From a virus: DNA of 43,150 bases. This document shows positions 32,477 to 41,238 of the stretch, piece by piece. Both the position numbers and the translations under genes were made by a program. Location: the IMG/VR virus record IMGVR_UViG_3300048672_000594, positions 1-43,150 of that record; one strand, written 5' to 3'. The notes beneath the pieces were generated by a model that was not told where the DNA came from, did no database searches, and saw only the letters and a list, made by a program, of their open reading frames with translations. Each line of letters opens with the position of its first letter. Positions within the stretch are counted from its first letter, which is position 1.

Positions 32477-32905
32477 TTAGCGACTTTTTTTGACTTTTTT
32501 TTCTTCCTCTAAAAGTCGCATTTCCACAGCAATCTGACACTTTTTGCGGGTAGGGTGGAAATAAAAGGGTAAATGGTACTTACGTTCAAAGGTTTTGATT
32601 AACTCTTGTAGGCCGTGTGTGCTGAACTTTCGCTCCTTTCCGTATGGGAAACGCTTATTAATAAAGTCATCGAGTGTGCCTTCCACAAACACTTCGATCT
32701 TGATCTGGTAGTACGCGGCCCGCCAAAGTTCATACTTGAACCTACCATTTCCTTGTACTAGCGTTCCATATAAATCTTGTAGGCTCTTACGCTCGATGTG
32801 AAAAATACCCTCCAGTTCTTTTGTTGTATAGTCGCCTACCTCCAACTTTCTTTTAGTTGTTGTCCAGTATGGAAGTTGTTCGCGTGTGTCTGTAATTATT
32901 TTCAT
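32477..32905 (-). CDS. ERCC4-type nuclease
   Basis: A 142-aa structure-specific nuclease of the ERCC4/Mus81 fold. Motifs: DTRE at residues 6-9, VGDY at 23-26, IERKSLQDL from 37. Together these make the GDX(n)ERKX3D signature. ATG 32905 overlaps the upstream stop as ATGA and is preferred to a TTG at 32917. The basic C-terminus (EEEKKVKKSR) may bind DNA. A role in resolving recombination or replication intermediates with the PD-(D/E)XK nuclease is inferred. Confidence 0.85.
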   Translation of the reverse strand: MKIITDTREQLPYWTTTKRKLEVGDYTTKELEGIFHIERKSLQDLYGTLVQGNGRFKYELWRAAYYQIKIEVFVEGTLDDFINKRFPYGKERKFSTHGLQELIKTFERKYHLPFYFHPTRKKCQIAVEMRLLEEEKKVKKSR

Positions 32906-33543
32906 GCATTCATCCAACTAGCAAATGTAAATGATTTATGTATGGAGCCTTTCAGCTTACCTTTAATATAAGTAAGCAAGCACCTAAGCTCGTAATCTGA
33001 CTCCTCCAATCTTTCAGGGTATTGTCTAACGTTGAATATCATAAGCTTGTGTGGAGGTACCTTAGGAATGCCAACATAATAAAAATCTCTTTTCTTGCGC
33101 ACCTTTAAATAAAGAGATGCCTGTAAAAAGTCCATGCTAGCAATAAACCGTTTAAGATTATCATGCGCGCATGTTTTATAATCAGATATATCAAGTACTC
33201 CATCAATATCAATATAACCGAGTACCATTATACCGTACAGTAGTTGTTTAAACTCTTGCTCGAACTTAGCACCACTTTTCAATCGTTGCACCACTTTGTC
33301 TTTCGCAAGAACTAGCAAAATATCCTTAAGCATTTGTTCCTCTTCCTTACTCAGTGTTTTTATTTTCTTCTTTTCAAGATCACGTGAATGTAGTTCTTTA
33401 CCGAACTCAAATGCCGGCGTTGTAAAAAAAGATGGTACTACGCAGTCACGCACATTTTTCATACTTGAATAAGAAACATAGCCGCGTTTGCGAATATACT
33501 CTATCGCTGCTGAGTCGTCTCCTTGAAATTCTATAGTTGGCAT
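32902..33543 (-). CDS. PD-(D/E)XK exonuclease, RecB/Cas4-like
   Basis: A 213-aa protein. FEFGKELHSRDLE carries a candidate His52. LGYIDIDGVLDISDYKTC contains the catalytic Asp pair (Asp112 and Asp121) and Lys123, and QASLYLKV follows as the conserved helix. This is the layout of phage PDDEXK nucleases that process DNA ends. It is ATGA-coupled to the ERCC4-type gene, suggesting a joint recombination unit. Confidence 0.82.
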   Translation of the reverse strand: MPTIEFQGDDSAAIEYIRKRGYVSYSSMKNVRDCVVPSFFTTPAFEFGKELHSRDLEKKKIKTLSKEEEQMLKDILLVLAKDKVVQRLKSGAKFEQEFKQLLYGIMVLGYIDIDGVLDISDYKTCAHDNLKRFIASMDFLQASLYLKVRKKRDFYYVGIPKVPPHKLMIFNVRQYPERLEESDYELRCLLTYIKGKLKGSIHKSFTFASWMNA

Positions 33544-33545
33544 AT

Positions 33546-33707
33546 CTACTTCTTTTTATTAGGTCTATACCACACGCACCCATCTTCACATACATTCACG
33601 CCTTCATGCTCTGTACCCTTGAATTCTTTTGTTTCTTGACATACTCCAAATCGTAAACACTTAGGATGTGTCAGGGTAGTTTCTAATTTCGATTTTATTT
33701 TTGGCAT
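33546..33707 (-). CDS. Small zinc-ribbon-like protein (53 aa)
   Basis: ATG 33707 to TAG 33546, ending 2 bases before the exonuclease start. Four Cys residues are arranged as CLRFGVC and CEDGC, compatible with one zinc site. The basic C-terminus reads YRPNKKK. Function unknown; it heads the - strand operon below the SSB terminator. Confidence 0.6.
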   Translation of the reverse strand: MPKIKSKLETTLTHPKCLRFGVCQETKEFKGTEHEGVNVCEDGCVWYRPNKKK

Positions 33708-33727
33708 ATAACTTTGTGTAAATAAAA

Positions 33728-33751
33728 AGGGCTGGGAACCACCCCAGCCCT
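33728..33751 (-). terminator. Rho-independent terminator after SSB-like gene
   Basis: On the - strand, AGGGCTGGG pairs perfectly with CCCAGCCCT (9 bp) around a 6-nt loop, and TTTTATTT follows. It lies 17 bases beyond the stop of the SSB-like gene and would separate its transcript from the nuclease operon. Confidence 0.88.
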
Positions 33752-33767
33752 AAAACTCAACAACTCA

Positions 33768-34340
33768 CTACTTGAAGTGGTACTCAGTTACCTCTCCATT
33801 GTCTACGTCCCAAGGATCAGCACCATCATATAGTGCATCCAAGTTACAGGGTTTTTCGTTTGCTGCCTGAATCAAATTCTTTGGCAGTGGCTTTTTGTTA
33901 GGCGATGGTTGCACCGCGTACTTGGTCTTCAAACCATCTCCACTCTTTACGATGGTAATATCGTATGCGAATGGAGGGCCCCAGTCTGGGTTGGCGGCAT
34001 ACGATTTAATCGCTTTGATGATGGACTGTTGCGTGAGCTCAAGAATCTTAACCGTTTGATCTTTGTAATCAAGAACAGCGAGTGCCATGAATTTCTTAGG
34101 GCGGTCTTTGTCTTCGCCTGTAGGATTTTCGGGTTCGCCATCTTCGATCAAGGTACGGACGGGCTTACGGTTGCCTTCACCATCGTCCTCCCACACTACG
34201 TAGCCAATGATCGGCTTGGAGAGCGCGCGGAATTTGTTGCTGCCTAGTTCCAACTTCATATAGTTGGCGGCTCCTGATGATACTGCGTCATCCGATACAA
34301 AATCTTCTGACACTTGCTTTGTACTTGCTTTTTTAGCCAT
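33768..34340 (-). CDS. Phage single-stranded DNA-binding protein-like
   Basis: A 190-aa protein. KLELGSNKFRALSKPIIGYV, then VWEDDGEGNRKPVRTL, and KKFMALAVLDYKDQTVKILE resemble phage gp32/OB-fold SSBs with a small zinc-free core. WGPPFAYDITIVKSGDGL and a Pro/Lys-rich C-terminal third follow. The acidic end (GADPWDVDNGEVTEYHFK) lacks a sharp SSB-type tip. It has its own terminator and a repeat-rich leader, consistent with high, autonomously regulated expression during replication. Confidence 0.7.
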   Translation of the reverse strand: MAKKASTKQVSEDFVSDDAVSSGAANYMKLELGSNKFRALSKPIIGYVVWEDDGEGNRKPVRTLIEDGEPENPTGEDKDRPKKFMALAVLDYKDQTVKILELTQQSIIKAIKSYAANPDWGPPFAYDITIVKSGDGLKTKYAVQPSPNKKPLPKNLIQAANEKPCNLDALYDGADPWDVDNGEVTEYHFK

Positions 34341-34535
34341 TGCGGTAATTGTTTAAATTGTTTAAATTGTTTATTTCGTTGCAGCAGTTTGCTACGGTAT
34401 AAAAGTAAGCAATTTTTATCAGCGCGCAACGGTTTAAAGTTTTACAAAGTTTCTTAAACTTTAAATTTTACCAAAAGGTTTACTTTTACGCACCGTAAAG
34501 TTTACTTTTACCCCCACTAAACAAAAAACCCCATT
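34341..34535. promoter_or_regulatory. Divergent control region between SSB and replication genes
   Basis: This 195-base AT-rich gap separates the - strand SSB gene from the + strand replication operon. It holds three tandem 9-mers (34347-34373), an inverted repeat TTTAAAGTTT/AAACTTTAAA (34433-34442 and 34456-34465), and a 12-base direct repeat GTTTACTTTTAC at 34478-34489 and 34500-34511 (22 bases apart). TTTA-N20-TACTTTTA (34479-34510) could serve as the + promoter. No gene seen. Confidence 0.7.
34347..34373 (-). repeat. Three tandem 9-mers in SSB leader
   Basis: Read on the - strand, TAAACAATT is repeated three times without gaps, ending 6 bases before the SSB start codon. It is unstructured and A/U-rich. 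It could enhance initiation in an SD-poor host or serve as a binding site for the protein itself. Confidence 0.85.
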
Positions 34536-35090
34536 ATGAAAAATAATTTTATGGTCGACATTGAAACGCTTGGAACACGCTCCTACTCTATAATATTGTC
34601 TATCGGGGTGGTCGCATTTGATTTAAAAACTGGAAATACTGGAGACGAGTTTTATCGTACCATAGATGTGGCCTCTAGTAAAGAGGTTGGTCTTACCTCT
34701 GACGCCAGCACCGTTGAATGGTGGCGCAAACAAGATAAAAGTGTTCGAGACGCACTGACAAAAAACACAGCACACATCCACCAAGTACTCACCCAACTTT
34801 TAGCGTGGTTTGACATGCAAACTTATGAGCGTTTTATGTGGGGCAATTCTGCACGCTTTGATTTAGGCTTACTTGAAAATGCTTATGAGCGATGTAAACT
34901 TATCCCACCGTGGGCATACTATAATGAAAGGTGTTGTCGCACCATTGTAGCATTGAATCCAGAAATAAAAAACAGTTTGCCAAAACCAACTGGTGCCCAC
35001 CATCCAATTATTGACTGCAAACATCAAATCGACTACATTGTTAAAACAATACAAAGCCATGAAGGAAAAGAAAACAACAATCTCGTTTAA
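34536..35090 (+). CDS. DEDDh 3'-5' exonuclease
   Basis: A 184-aa DnaQ-type exonuclease: Asp8 and Glu10 in MVDIETLG, Asp109 in GNSARFDLGLLE, and His155/Asp160 in the H-x4-D ending. This matches the small phage/Rv2179c-type RNase T family. It may proofread or process DNA or RNA ends beside the DNA polymerase, which carries its own exonuclease domain. First gene of the + strand replication operon. Confidence 0.85.
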   Translation: MKNNFMVDIETLGTRSYSIILSIGVVAFDLKTGNTGDEFYRTIDVASSKEVGLTSDASTVEWWRKQDKSVRDALTKNTAHIHQVLTQLLAWFDMQTYERFMWGNSARFDLGLLENAYERCKLIPPWAYYNERCCRTIVALNPEIKNSLPKPTGAHHPIIDCKHQIDYIVKTIQSHEGKENNNLV

Positions 35091-35181
35091 GGTACACAAA
35101 GCCGATGCAAAGGGTTTAAAAAAACTCATGCGTAAGCTCCTTATTAATAAAGGGTATACACTTTACAAGAAGAAGCTATGA
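35059..35181 (+). CDS. Small basic protein (40 aa)
   Basis: It starts within the exonuclease gene (ATG 35059) and ends with ATGA overlap to the polymerase gene. The product KEKKTTISFKVHKADAKGLK, then KLMRKLLINKGYTLYKKKL, is highly basic. The coupled position supports translation; no function known. Confidence 0.55.
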   Translation: MKEKKTTISFKVHKADAKGLKKLMRKLLINKGYTLYKKKL

Positions 35182-36959
35182 TTAAGTTTGCGGCAGTAGA
35201 CATTGAAACAATCGGATTGCACCCGTATAATGGCACCATTTGGATGGTGGGCTGGTGCGGGGCGGACTGTAAGGTTAAAATTGCGTCAGACCCAAATGGT
35301 TTAAAAGTATGCCCGCCTGAGTTGCGCACTTTACTTCAGGATAAAAGTATTTGCAAAGTAATACATAATGCGCAGTTTGATATACCATACATGGAACTTG
35401 TGTGGGGGGTAAGATGCGTGAATGTGTGGGACACAATGGTATGCGAGAAAGTTATACAAGGGGTAACGGCTGACGATCGCAAGGTTACCGAAGAGTTTAA
35501 AATTGCGCATAGTGCATCGCTTAAGTATACGCTTGCTCGGTATGGTTTTCCAGTACCCAACAAAGACATAACGAAACAGTTTATAAATCGCCCGCTTGGT
35601 TTAAAATTCACGAAAGAGGAAAACGAGTACTTGGTGGATGATGTACAGTATCTTTTACCATTGCGCAAGGCACAGGAGTTTTTACTAACACGTGACAAAC
35701 AACTAGAAGCTGCGTTACTTGACAACAAGGTTATTGAGCGCGTGTGTCGTATGCGTGTGCTTGGGCTGGGGGTGGATAAAAAGAAATGGCTGGAAATCGC
35801 CAATGTAAACTTAAACGCATATAAGCGCGAGCTTGCCACCCTTCCACAAAGTGTAAAAAACTGGAACAGCCCAGCGCAGGTAAAAGAGTACTTTAAGCAA
35901 CGTTATAATATTACTATTGACTCGTTTACAAACCTTAAAAGTATCTTCCTTCAAACGCGCAATCCTTTACTCGCTAAGTTTATTACCATTAGACAAATGT
36001 ACTCGGACGCTTCGGGGTATGGGGCCACATGGCTATACCGCGAAGATGGTAGCTCCACCATTGACCCTGATGGCCGCATACGCGCCTCGTTTGATATAAG
36101 TAAAAATACTGGGAGGTTCGCAACATCCGATCCAAACCTGCTGGGCTTGCCAAAGGAAGGTGACCAACGTAGCGCCATCATACCACGTAAGGGTCACGTG
36201 TTTGTGATAGGCGATTTTGCGGGGCAGGAGATTGGTATCATGGCAGCCGCCAGCAAAGAAGACTTGTGGATCAACGCTCTGCTGCGTGGTGATGATGTTC
36301 ACGGGCTTATGGGCTCCATGCTTTCACTTGAACGCTGGCAAGCTGGGACAATCAAGGGTTGTACGTTCCCGAAAAAATGTAAGTGCCCTGTACATAATTC
36401 TATGCGCAACCCTGCAAAAGAGGCAAACTTTTTACTTGCATACGGTGGTGGTGCCAGTAAATTAATTGAGCGAATCATTAAGAATATGTTTGCAAAGGGT
36501 ATACCAACGGACGAAGTAATTAAAACACTTATGACAGAGCGAGATGCTCGCGTTTTTATAACTAAGCACAAGCGTGCAATTCGTAAACTTGTAGCATACT
36601 TGGAGCGCAATGGGCGTGATGCAATACGTACGGAAATATCCTACTCAGCCGACCCATATAGACGCAGACGCGTGCTTAAGGGTGAGCAAGAGTGGCAAAT
36701 ACGCAATCAAGGAATGAATAACCCGATCCAAGCGGCTGGCGCGAACATGATTAAACTTGCGTTGGTTAGCATGCCAGATGAATTTGACATCGTGCTGCCG
36801 TTCCATGATGAAATTGTGTGCGAGGTGCCAAAGGCAAAAGCAAAGGCATGCGTTAAGGCAATGACTGCTGTAATGGAACAAAGCGCAGATTACATTACTG
36901 GCATACACGGTATCATAAAAGCCGATGTACGTGTCCAGACTGATTACTCTAAACATTAA
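35178..36959 (+). CDS. Family A DNA polymerase with 3'-5' exonuclease domain
   Basis: A 593-aa replicative polymerase. Exonuclease motifs: VDIET (Asp8, Glu10), HNAQFD (Asp68) and YLVDD (Tyr151, Asp155). Polymerase motif A is DFAGQE with Asp346, motif B is KEANFLLAYG (Lys414 to Tyr422), and motif C is FHDE (Asp544). The fingers have a Cys/His insertion GCTFPKKCKCPVH (395-406) not usual in this family. Motif A Phe and Gly in place of the common Tyr-Ser are seen in other phage enzymes. ATGA overlap with the upstream small gene. Confidence 0.93.
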   Translation: MIKFAAVDIETIGLHPYNGTIWMVGWCGADCKVKIASDPNGLKVCPPELRTLLQDKSICKVIHNAQFDIPYMELVWGVRCVNVWDTMVCEKVIQGVTADDRKVTEEFKIAHSASLKYTLARYGFPVPNKDITKQFINRPLGLKFTKEENEYLVDDVQYLLPLRKAQEFLLTRDKQLEAALLDNKVIERVCRMRVLGLGVDKKKWLEIANVNLNAYKRELATLPQSVKNWNSPAQVKEYFKQRYNITIDSFTNLKSIFLQTRNPLLAKFITIRQMYSDASGYGATWLYREDGSSTIDPDGRIRASFDISKNTGRFATSDPNLLGLPKEGDQRSAIIPRKGHVFVIGDFAGQEIGIMAAASKEDLWINALLRGDDVHGLMGSMLSLERWQAGTIKGCTFPKKCKCPVHNSMRNPAKEANFLLAYGGGASKLIERIIKNMFAKGIPTDEVIKTLMTERDARVFITKHKRAIRKLVAYLERNGRDAIRTEISYSADPYRRRRVLKGEQEWQIRNQGMNNPIQAAGANMIKLALVSMPDEFDIVLPFHDEIVCEVPKAKAKACVKAMTAVMEQSADYITGIHGIIKADVRVQTDYSKH

Positions 36960-36974
36960 AACCAAAACTATACT

Positions 36975-37604
36975 ATGAAAACACGAATCCAATGGAAAAC
37001 CTATGTGGTAAATGTCAAAGACATAAAGCCTACGCCAAACAATTACAAAATCAAAACAGCGCTTGGTAAGGAGCGCTTAAAACACACGCTGAAAACTTAC
37101 GGCCTCGCAGGTGCGGTGATTTGTAATTGGGGCGGCAAAGTAGGAGACACGAAAAACATAGTACTTGTGGACGGTAACTCACGCGTGGAGGAGGAGCTTG
37201 CTGCTGGTACGAAAACAATCGAGGCATCGCTTCCGGATAGACCACTTACACCAGCGCAATACAAAGAGTTCAGTGCTATGATTGATTTTGCCAAAGCAGG
37301 CGAGGTTGACATGGATAGAATTGAAAAAGAACTCGGCACCACCAAGGGCTTCTTTGAGTCGTATCGATTGGAGCCACCACCAGATGTACTCGCAAAACTT
37401 GGAGCACAAGCTCCTAAAGGCCCGAAGCCTACGATACAAACAGAAGAGAAGGTTGTGGTAGAAACAGATGAACGGTCTATTACATTGTTTTTTACAACCA
37501 AGCAAGAGGCAGAGTTTAGGAAGATGGAGGAAAGACTTAAGAATAAGTTTAAAACAATCAGCACATCGGACACAGTTCTTAAGGCATTTAAAAAACTTAT
37601 ATGA
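36975..37604 (+). CDS. ParB/Srx-like N-domain protein
   Basis: A 209-aa protein. The pattern VVNVKDIKPTPNNYKIK, then RLKHTLKTYGLAGAVICNWG and LVDGNSRVEEELAAGTKTI, matches the ParB-like domain (cf. ParB nuclease/CTPase N-domain). A long helical segment and an acidic linker (PKPTIQTEEKVVVETDE) lead to a basic C-terminus. Phage members often partner with modification or replication genes; the next gene is a DNA methylase, overlapped by ATGA. Confidence 0.75.
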   Translation: MKTRIQWKTYVVNVKDIKPTPNNYKIKTALGKERLKHTLKTYGLAGAVICNWGGKVGDTKNIVLVDGNSRVEEELAAGTKTIEASLPDRPLTPAQYKEFSAMIDFAKAGEVDMDRIEKELGTTKGFFESYRLEPPPDVLAKLGAQAPKGPKPTIQTEEKVVVETDERSITLFFTTKQEAEFRKMEERLKNKFKTISTSDTVLKAFKKLI

Positions 37605-38305
37605 GATATATGGGAAGCAAAGGTAGAATTGCAAAGCATATTTTGCCGATTATACTAAAAGACCGTAAAGCTGGTCAATGGTACGTGGAGCCTTTTTGTG
37701 GTGGGTGTAACACGCTTGACAAGGTCGAAGGCTTGCGTATTGGTGCGGACATTCACCAAGAGCTTACTGCATACTTTAGTGCGCTAGTAAGCGGGTGGCT
37801 TCCACCTAAATACATTAATGAGGATGAGTATAATCTTGTAAAAAAACACGGCTCGCCTGAATTGCGCGGTTACGTAGGATTTACGTTGTCCTTCGGTGGT
37901 AAGTTTTTTGGTTCACAAGCCCGCTCACTAAAAATTAAAGGCTCGTATGAATCACTTGATACATTAAACAGGCAAGGATACAGTAATGCATTACGACAAC
38001 AAAAAAACTTGAAAGGCGTGGTTTTTAAAAACTGCAATTATTATGATTTACGTATACCCGATAATTCAATTATATATTGCGACCCACCTTATGCTGGTAC
38101 AACAGGCTACTCAAAGGGTAGCTTTAACCACAACCAGTTCTACGATTGGCTGCGCTTGCAACGCGCCAAGGGCCACTCAATTTTTATATCCGAGTATGGT
38201 ATGCCAAAAGACTTTAAGTGTGTTTGGCAAAAAACAATTGCAAACAATTTAAACGCAGTACAAGGAAAGGGTAAGACTGTAATTGAAAAACTTTTTACAT
38301 TGTGA
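37601..38305 (+). CDS. D12-class DNA adenine methyltransferase
   Basis: A 234-aa N6-adenine methylase. RYMGSKGRI lies at the N-terminus, EPFCGGCN at 30-37 (AdoMet-binding, FxGxG type), and catalytic DPPY at 161-164. The length is near the Dam family minimum. The recognition site cannot be read from sequence. It likely protects phage DNA from host restriction or marks origins. GTGA overlap with the next gene. Confidence 0.92.
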   Translation: MRYMGSKGRIAKHILPIILKDRKAGQWYVEPFCGGCNTLDKVEGLRIGADIHQELTAYFSALVSGWLPPKYINEDEYNLVKKHGSPELRGYVGFTLSFGGKFFGSQARSLKIKGSYESLDTLNRQGYSNALRQQKNLKGVVFKNCNYYDLRIPDNSIIYCDPPYAGTTGYSKGSFNHNQFYDWLRLQRAKGHSIFISEYGMPKDFKCVWQKTIANNLNAVQGKGKTVIEKLFTL

Positions 38306-38631
38306 GTTCCTTTAAAAGAGTACGTAGATGGCGTTCAAAAAACAAAATACAAGATTGCTACCAGCGATTGAAATCTCATGCGAAGGAACGAGGTATATTA
38401 TGGCAACTTGATGAGTTGCAGTGGTGGGTCTTTTGTCTTGCAACCATGTACCATGAACGAAAAGGTATAGCATCCAACGATTTATCAATTGATCGTATAG
38501 ATGTACTTGAAGGGTATACTTTTCAAAACATACAGGTGCTTACAATAAGAGAGAATACACTTAAGCAAATGAAAGTTGACGCAAAACGAAAAATGAAGGG
38601 CACGAGCAAACAACACGGAGACCCTTTTTAA
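38302..38631 (+). CDS. HNH/endonuclease VII-like small protein
   Basis: It starts at GTG 38302, overlapping the methylase stop. The N-terminus is very basic (SFKRVRRWRSKNKIQDCYQR). The C-terminal part LSIDRIDVLEGYTFQNIQVL, then TIRENTLKQMKV, follows the recombination-endonuclease/HNH-type pattern S-I-D-R-I-D...GYT..NI.V....N..K. The expected preceding Cys/His metal ligands are not obvious. It may be a nicking enzyme or a degenerate family member. Confidence 0.6.
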   Translation: MSSFKRVRRWRSKNKIQDCYQRLKSHAKERGILWQLDELQWWVFCLATMYHERKGIASNDLSIDRIDVLEGYTFQNIQVLTIRENTLKQMKVDAKRKMKGTSKQHGDPF

Positions 38632-38641
38632 ACAAAAACTT

Positions 38642-41020
38642 ATGACTGATAAAAAAGAAATAGAACTCCTCCACTCTAAAGGGTTTGTTATTCTGCAAGC
38701 GCAGCGTGTGAATAACAGTCCGATAGGATGGAAGCGTAAGACATCCCCAAGCAATAAAAAGGCTTGGGGGTACGCTGAAGAAATGGCCGACCCATTACTA
38801 ACCGTCTACCACTCTACGTTCAATGCTGATATTTTGGCGCGTTCTCATTGCGGCTTCTATCTTGGGCACGGTAACCTATGCTGTATAGACTTAGATACAA
38901 AAAAGACTACCATTGAAACGACTACTAAACTTAAGGATAAGTTGGTAGAGGTACTTGGGACAAAGTGCGTTGTTGAGACAACTAAATCGAATGGCTACCA
39001 CATTTATTTCTTGTATGATAAGCGTCTTGATAACTGTCCTGACTGGATGGGGCTCAAGGAAGCAAATTGGATTGAATTATACTACGCGAAGCGATTCATT
39101 GCTTGTTACCTTAGTAACAGCAAGAAGTACACACTTGTTCATGGTGATCTTACCACCATCAAGCCGTTGAGTTCTAAAGATCATGCGAAGCTGCTGGAGG
39201 TACTTACGCCATATAAAGGCAAAAATGTCTCACAAAAACGCAAAACAAAAAAGTCGTTTGGGCCGGTTGATGCCGAGACATGGGAGCAAGCAGAGGCATA
39301 CGTAAAGCAACTAGAAGAAAAAGGCTTGGATATTACAGGCGCGAATCCTACGTGGGTAAAAATCGGTATGGGATTTGCGAATGCGTTTGGTGAAAAGGGC
39401 TTTGAGATGTTCGACCGCTTAAGTCGCTTCTCACCATTATATAATGCTGATACTATCAAGGATGATTACACAAGATTTGTAAATGGAGAGACAAACAGTA
39501 AATCTAAAGTAGTAACTATTGCCAGTTTCTTTAAGATGTGTGATGATAATGGGCTAGTGGATAATAAGACGCTTCAAACTCTTAAACTCCATCCAGCTAG
39601 TACTAATAAAGAGTTTGAACTTACGCTTAGTAAAAAGGAGCGTATGCCGGAACATGTGCATACACTCGTTACTGCATTCCTCCAACATGTTGAAATTTGT
39701 TGCATCGATCAAGCCTACTTCTATGTGTTTGAGCATACACATTGGGTGAAGAGGAATAGTCGTGAGGTGGTGGATATGATAAACAATTTTGTTGATAGGT
39801 CTGATGTGGAGGATAGATACCGCAAGTTATTACGTACGCTGCCATATTTGGATATGGCAATACGTGAGCTTAAGTTGATTACAATGCGTGAAGCACTTGA
39901 GCCACACACGGGCAATCTTAAAGAGGGTATATTTATTAACATGGAGAATGGGGTGCTTCACGTGGATATGAAGACTGGAAAACGTAAGCTTCTTGATCAT
40001 GATAGCAAATACAACTTTACTACCATTCTGCCATTCTGTTATGAGCCGCTTTTAAAAAGCCCGCGCTTTGATACTTGGATGAACACACAAATACCCGATA
40101 GTACTTTGCACGAGGCTTATTATGCGTTTGTTGCGAGCTGTTTAACGCGTCATAAGGCAGATATAATAATGCTATTAGCTGGAGAGACGTCAACGGGTAA
40201 GAGTAGTTTAATTGATATAACGAGGCGGTTAATTGGTCTTGAGAATAGCGTGGCTGTGAGTGCTGGTATTTTGTTTGGTGGTACAAGCGAGGCTCAGACG
40301 CAAGCGATGCAAATGGAAAATAAGTTATTGGCTTATGATTTTGATTCGCAGCCGTTTAAACATTTGGAAATGTTGCTTAAGGTGGCGGCACAAGAACCTC
40401 TTCCGGGCTGGCAAATGCACGTAGCAAGACGACCAGTAATAAATTATGGGCGCTTGCTTATTGCTATGAATCCATACAATTACTCTGTTTTTAATCCTGC
40501 TGTCGCTAGACGATTCATAACCATTAATATGGATGTACCCGTGATTAAGGATAATAACGTTATGCCTGCGATATATGAGAATGAGTTAGCTGGCATCTTT
40601 AACCATGTGTTAAATGTAGGTGTGAGGCACTTGCTTGAGAATAATGGGCAGATCAAAATCACGGATTCGATGCGTAAAGCAACGCTTGATTTTCATACTA
40701 AACAAAAAGATTCAAGTAGATGGTTTGAGACAAGGTACGTACTATTAAAACCAAGTATGGATAAAAGCAATAGGCTTAGTATAGAAGAAAAACTGCAAAG
40801 AGCAAATCCAGATGCTTCTATTACATTCATAACAATAACTGAGATGTACATGCAGTATCGTGCGTGGCTTGTAGATGAAGAGGGTTGGAATGAGAATAAG
40901 TTGCCTATGCGTAAGCACTTTGCAGCAGATTTAAAGCTCATTGGAGTGGAGGATTATATTGTTCAAGTAGGTAAAAGTGAGCTGAAAAAAGGACTGTTTT
41001 TGGGGGTCAAAAAACATTAA
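38642..41020 (+). CDS. Primase-helicase (PrimPol plus SF3/D5-type helicase)
   Basis: A 792-aa replication protein. The N-terminal AEP/PrimPol domain has IDLD (Asp83, Asp85) and SNGYH (His120). A linker resembling PriCT follows (about 205-300, WVKIGMGFANAFGEKGFEMF). The C-terminal helicase has Walker A GETSTGKS at 514-521, Walker B LLAYDFD at 562-568, sensor LLIAMNPY near 610, and arginine finger region ARRF near 622-625. It likely opens the origin and primes DNA synthesis. Iterons begin at its stop codon. Confidence 0.9.
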   Translation: MTDKKEIELLHSKGFVILQAQRVNNSPIGWKRKTSPSNKKAWGYAEEMADPLLTVYHSTFNADILARSHCGFYLGHGNLCCIDLDTKKTTIETTTKLKDKLVEVLGTKCVVETTKSNGYHIYFLYDKRLDNCPDWMGLKEANWIELYYAKRFIACYLSNSKKYTLVHGDLTTIKPLSSKDHAKLLEVLTPYKGKNVSQKRKTKKSFGPVDAETWEQAEAYVKQLEEKGLDITGANPTWVKIGMGFANAFGEKGFEMFDRLSRFSPLYNADTIKDDYTRFVNGETNSKSKVVTIASFFKMCDDNGLVDNKTLQTLKLHPASTNKEFELTLSKKERMPEHVHTLVTAFLQHVEICCIDQAYFYVFEHTHWVKRNSREVVDMINNFVDRSDVEDRYRKLLRTLPYLDMAIRELKLITMREALEPHTGNLKEGIFINMENGVLHVDMKTGKRKLLDHDSKYNFTTILPFCYEPLLKSPRFDTWMNTQIPDSTLHEAYYAFVASCLTRHKADIIMLLAGETSTGKSSLIDITRRLIGLENSVAVSAGILFGGTSEAQTQAMQMENKLLAYDFDSQPFKHLEMLLKVAAQEPLPGWQMHVARRPVINYGRLLIAMNPYNYSVFNPAVARRFITINMDVPVIKDNNVMPAIYENELAGIFNHVLNVGVRHLLENNGQIKITDSMRKATLDFHTKQKDSSRWFETRYVLLKPSMDKSNRLSIEEKLQRANPDASITFITITEMYMQYRAWLVDEEGWNENKLPMRKHFAADLKLIGVEDYIVQVGKSELKKGLFLGVKKH

Positions 41021-41046
41021 ACGAAGGGCTAAAATTTTGTTAAACG

Positions 41047-41238
41047 ATGAAAAGTGACGATTTTTTGAACGCTGTTTTTGACCCATCCGCCGAAAAAAGT
41101 ATTAAACCATTAAACGACAAGGGGTCTAACTGCTTGATTACTAAGTCGTTTAATGGTTTAATAAAAATTTCTTCTAAGAGGTATAGCCCTAAAAATCCTA
41201 TAGAAAGCCTATATAGAAAAATTTTATTAAACGATTAA
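41047..41238 (+). CDS. Possible small protein inside iteron region (63 aa)
   Basis: A 63-aa frame starting MKSDDFLNAVFDPSAEKS and ending LLND. It contains the large inverted repeat and ends within tandem iterons, so its sequence is partly dictated by repeats. It could be a real small protein coupled to control elements or simply an open frame over a DNA signal. Confidence 0.35.
   Translation: MKSDDFLNAVFDPSAEKSIKPLNDKGSNCLITKSFNGLIKISSKRYSPKNPIESLYRKILLND
41100..41163. repeat. 19-bp perfect inverted repeat with 26-nt loop
   Basis: Left arm 41100-41118 and right arm 41145-41163 are exact reverse complements over 19 bp and contain iteron TTAAACGA plus variant TTAAACCA. The loop is 26 nt. As DNA it could be an origin or operator; as RNA a strong hairpin between primase and terS genes. 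Confidence 0.92.
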
